From positions 1-14,205 of the forward strand of contig JALOAH010000092.1 of NCBI GenBank assembly GCA_023228865.1: 14,205 nucleotides of DNA. Direction: 5' to 3'. Every line of letters starts with the position of its first letter. Positions within the stretch are counted from its first letter, which is position 1. Shown piece after piece: positions 14,099-14,205 of this stretch. The notes below the pieces were generated by a model, which saw nothing but the letters and a program-made list of their open reading frames with translations, made no database searches and had not been told where the DNA came from. Source of the stretch: Porticoccaceae bacterium. Lineage in GTDB: Bacteria > Pseudomonadota > Gammaproteobacteria > Pseudomonadales > Porticoccaceae. The position numbers and the translations under genes were made by a program.

Positions 14099-14205
14099 AT
14101 GCAAACAAATTTACGTGGACGAGATTTAATCAGCGACCTTGACTTCAGTAAAGAAGAAGTTGAAACTGTTTTAGATGTCGCATTCGATCTTAAGAGGAAA
14201 CGCGC
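14099..14205 (+). CDS. Carbamoyltransferase N-terminus (YgeW/ornithine carbamoyltransferase type), partial
   Basis: Only the first 35 complete codons are in the window; the 3' end lies beyond the right edge. The protein starts MQTNLRGRDLISDLDFSKEE and continues VETVLDVAFDLKRKRA, the N-terminal helices of aspartate/ornithine carbamoyltransferases, before the carbamoyl-phosphate-binding STRTR motif. AAGGAG (14087-14092) lies six bases before the ATG, an optimal ribosome-binding site. Next to ygeY, the knotted carbamoyltransferase YgeW is the likeliest identity; a true ornithine carbamoyltransferase cannot be excluded. The preceding 58 bases are very AT-rich with no clear promoter. Confidence 0.7.
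   Translation, partial: MQTNLRGRDLISDLDFSKEEVETVLDVAFDLKRKR

Overview
The window looks like chromosomal DNA of a Chloroflexota bacterium, probably Anaerolineae-like. The hints are a moderately GC-rich coding style, a secreted protein with a Thr/Pro-rich linker, a bacterial-type ProS with an editing insert, a bactofilin, and a YgeY/YgeW/8-oxoguanine-deaminase cluster. The assignment is an inference from gene content, not from a marker gene. I saw no rRNA or tRNA gene and no CRISPR array.

Left part (1-6107): a leftward partial gene for a bi-domain zinc-type dehydrogenase of the kind found in polysaccharide clusters is followed by a 620-base intergenic stretch with promoter-like and RNA-structure-like signals. 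A rightward run then encodes an NAD-dependent nucleotide-sugar epimerase, a 3-methyladenine-type DNA glycosylase, and three closely packed genes: thiamine-dependent 2-oxoacid dehydrogenase E1 alpha, E1 beta, and a fusion protein. The fusion carries a lipoyl domain, a peripheral-subunit-binding-like segment and a PglD/NeuD-type sugar N-acyltransferase. It looks like an E2 whose catalytic core has been replaced by a left-handed beta-helix sugar acyltransferase. If so, the E1 pair would charge the lipoyl arm by decarboxylating a 2-oxoacid, and the acyl group would pass straight to an amino sugar without free acyl-CoA. This is the most interesting system in the window; the chemistry is inferred.

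Middle (6172-8376): a bactofilin gene and proS, three bases apart.

Scarred region (8377-10463): a decayed IS256-family transposase (four in-frame stops and a large internal deletion that kept the frame), an AT-rich leftward gene for a secreted protein, and a degraded second copy of part of proS. A 39-bp direct repeat lies downstream of both proS and its fragment, so this interval records a duplication, insertion and deletion history.

Right part (10464-14205): a cluster resembling anaerobic purine-catabolism loci. It has 8-oxoguanine deaminase, a YgeY-type M20 hydrolase, a GntR/UTRA regulator and the start of a carbamoyltransferase (YgeW/ornithine type). The deaminase gene has a near-consensus promoter bracketed by two identical palindromic sites (TTGTCWGACAA) with centres 53 bp apart, a clear two-operator layout probably read by the GntR protein.
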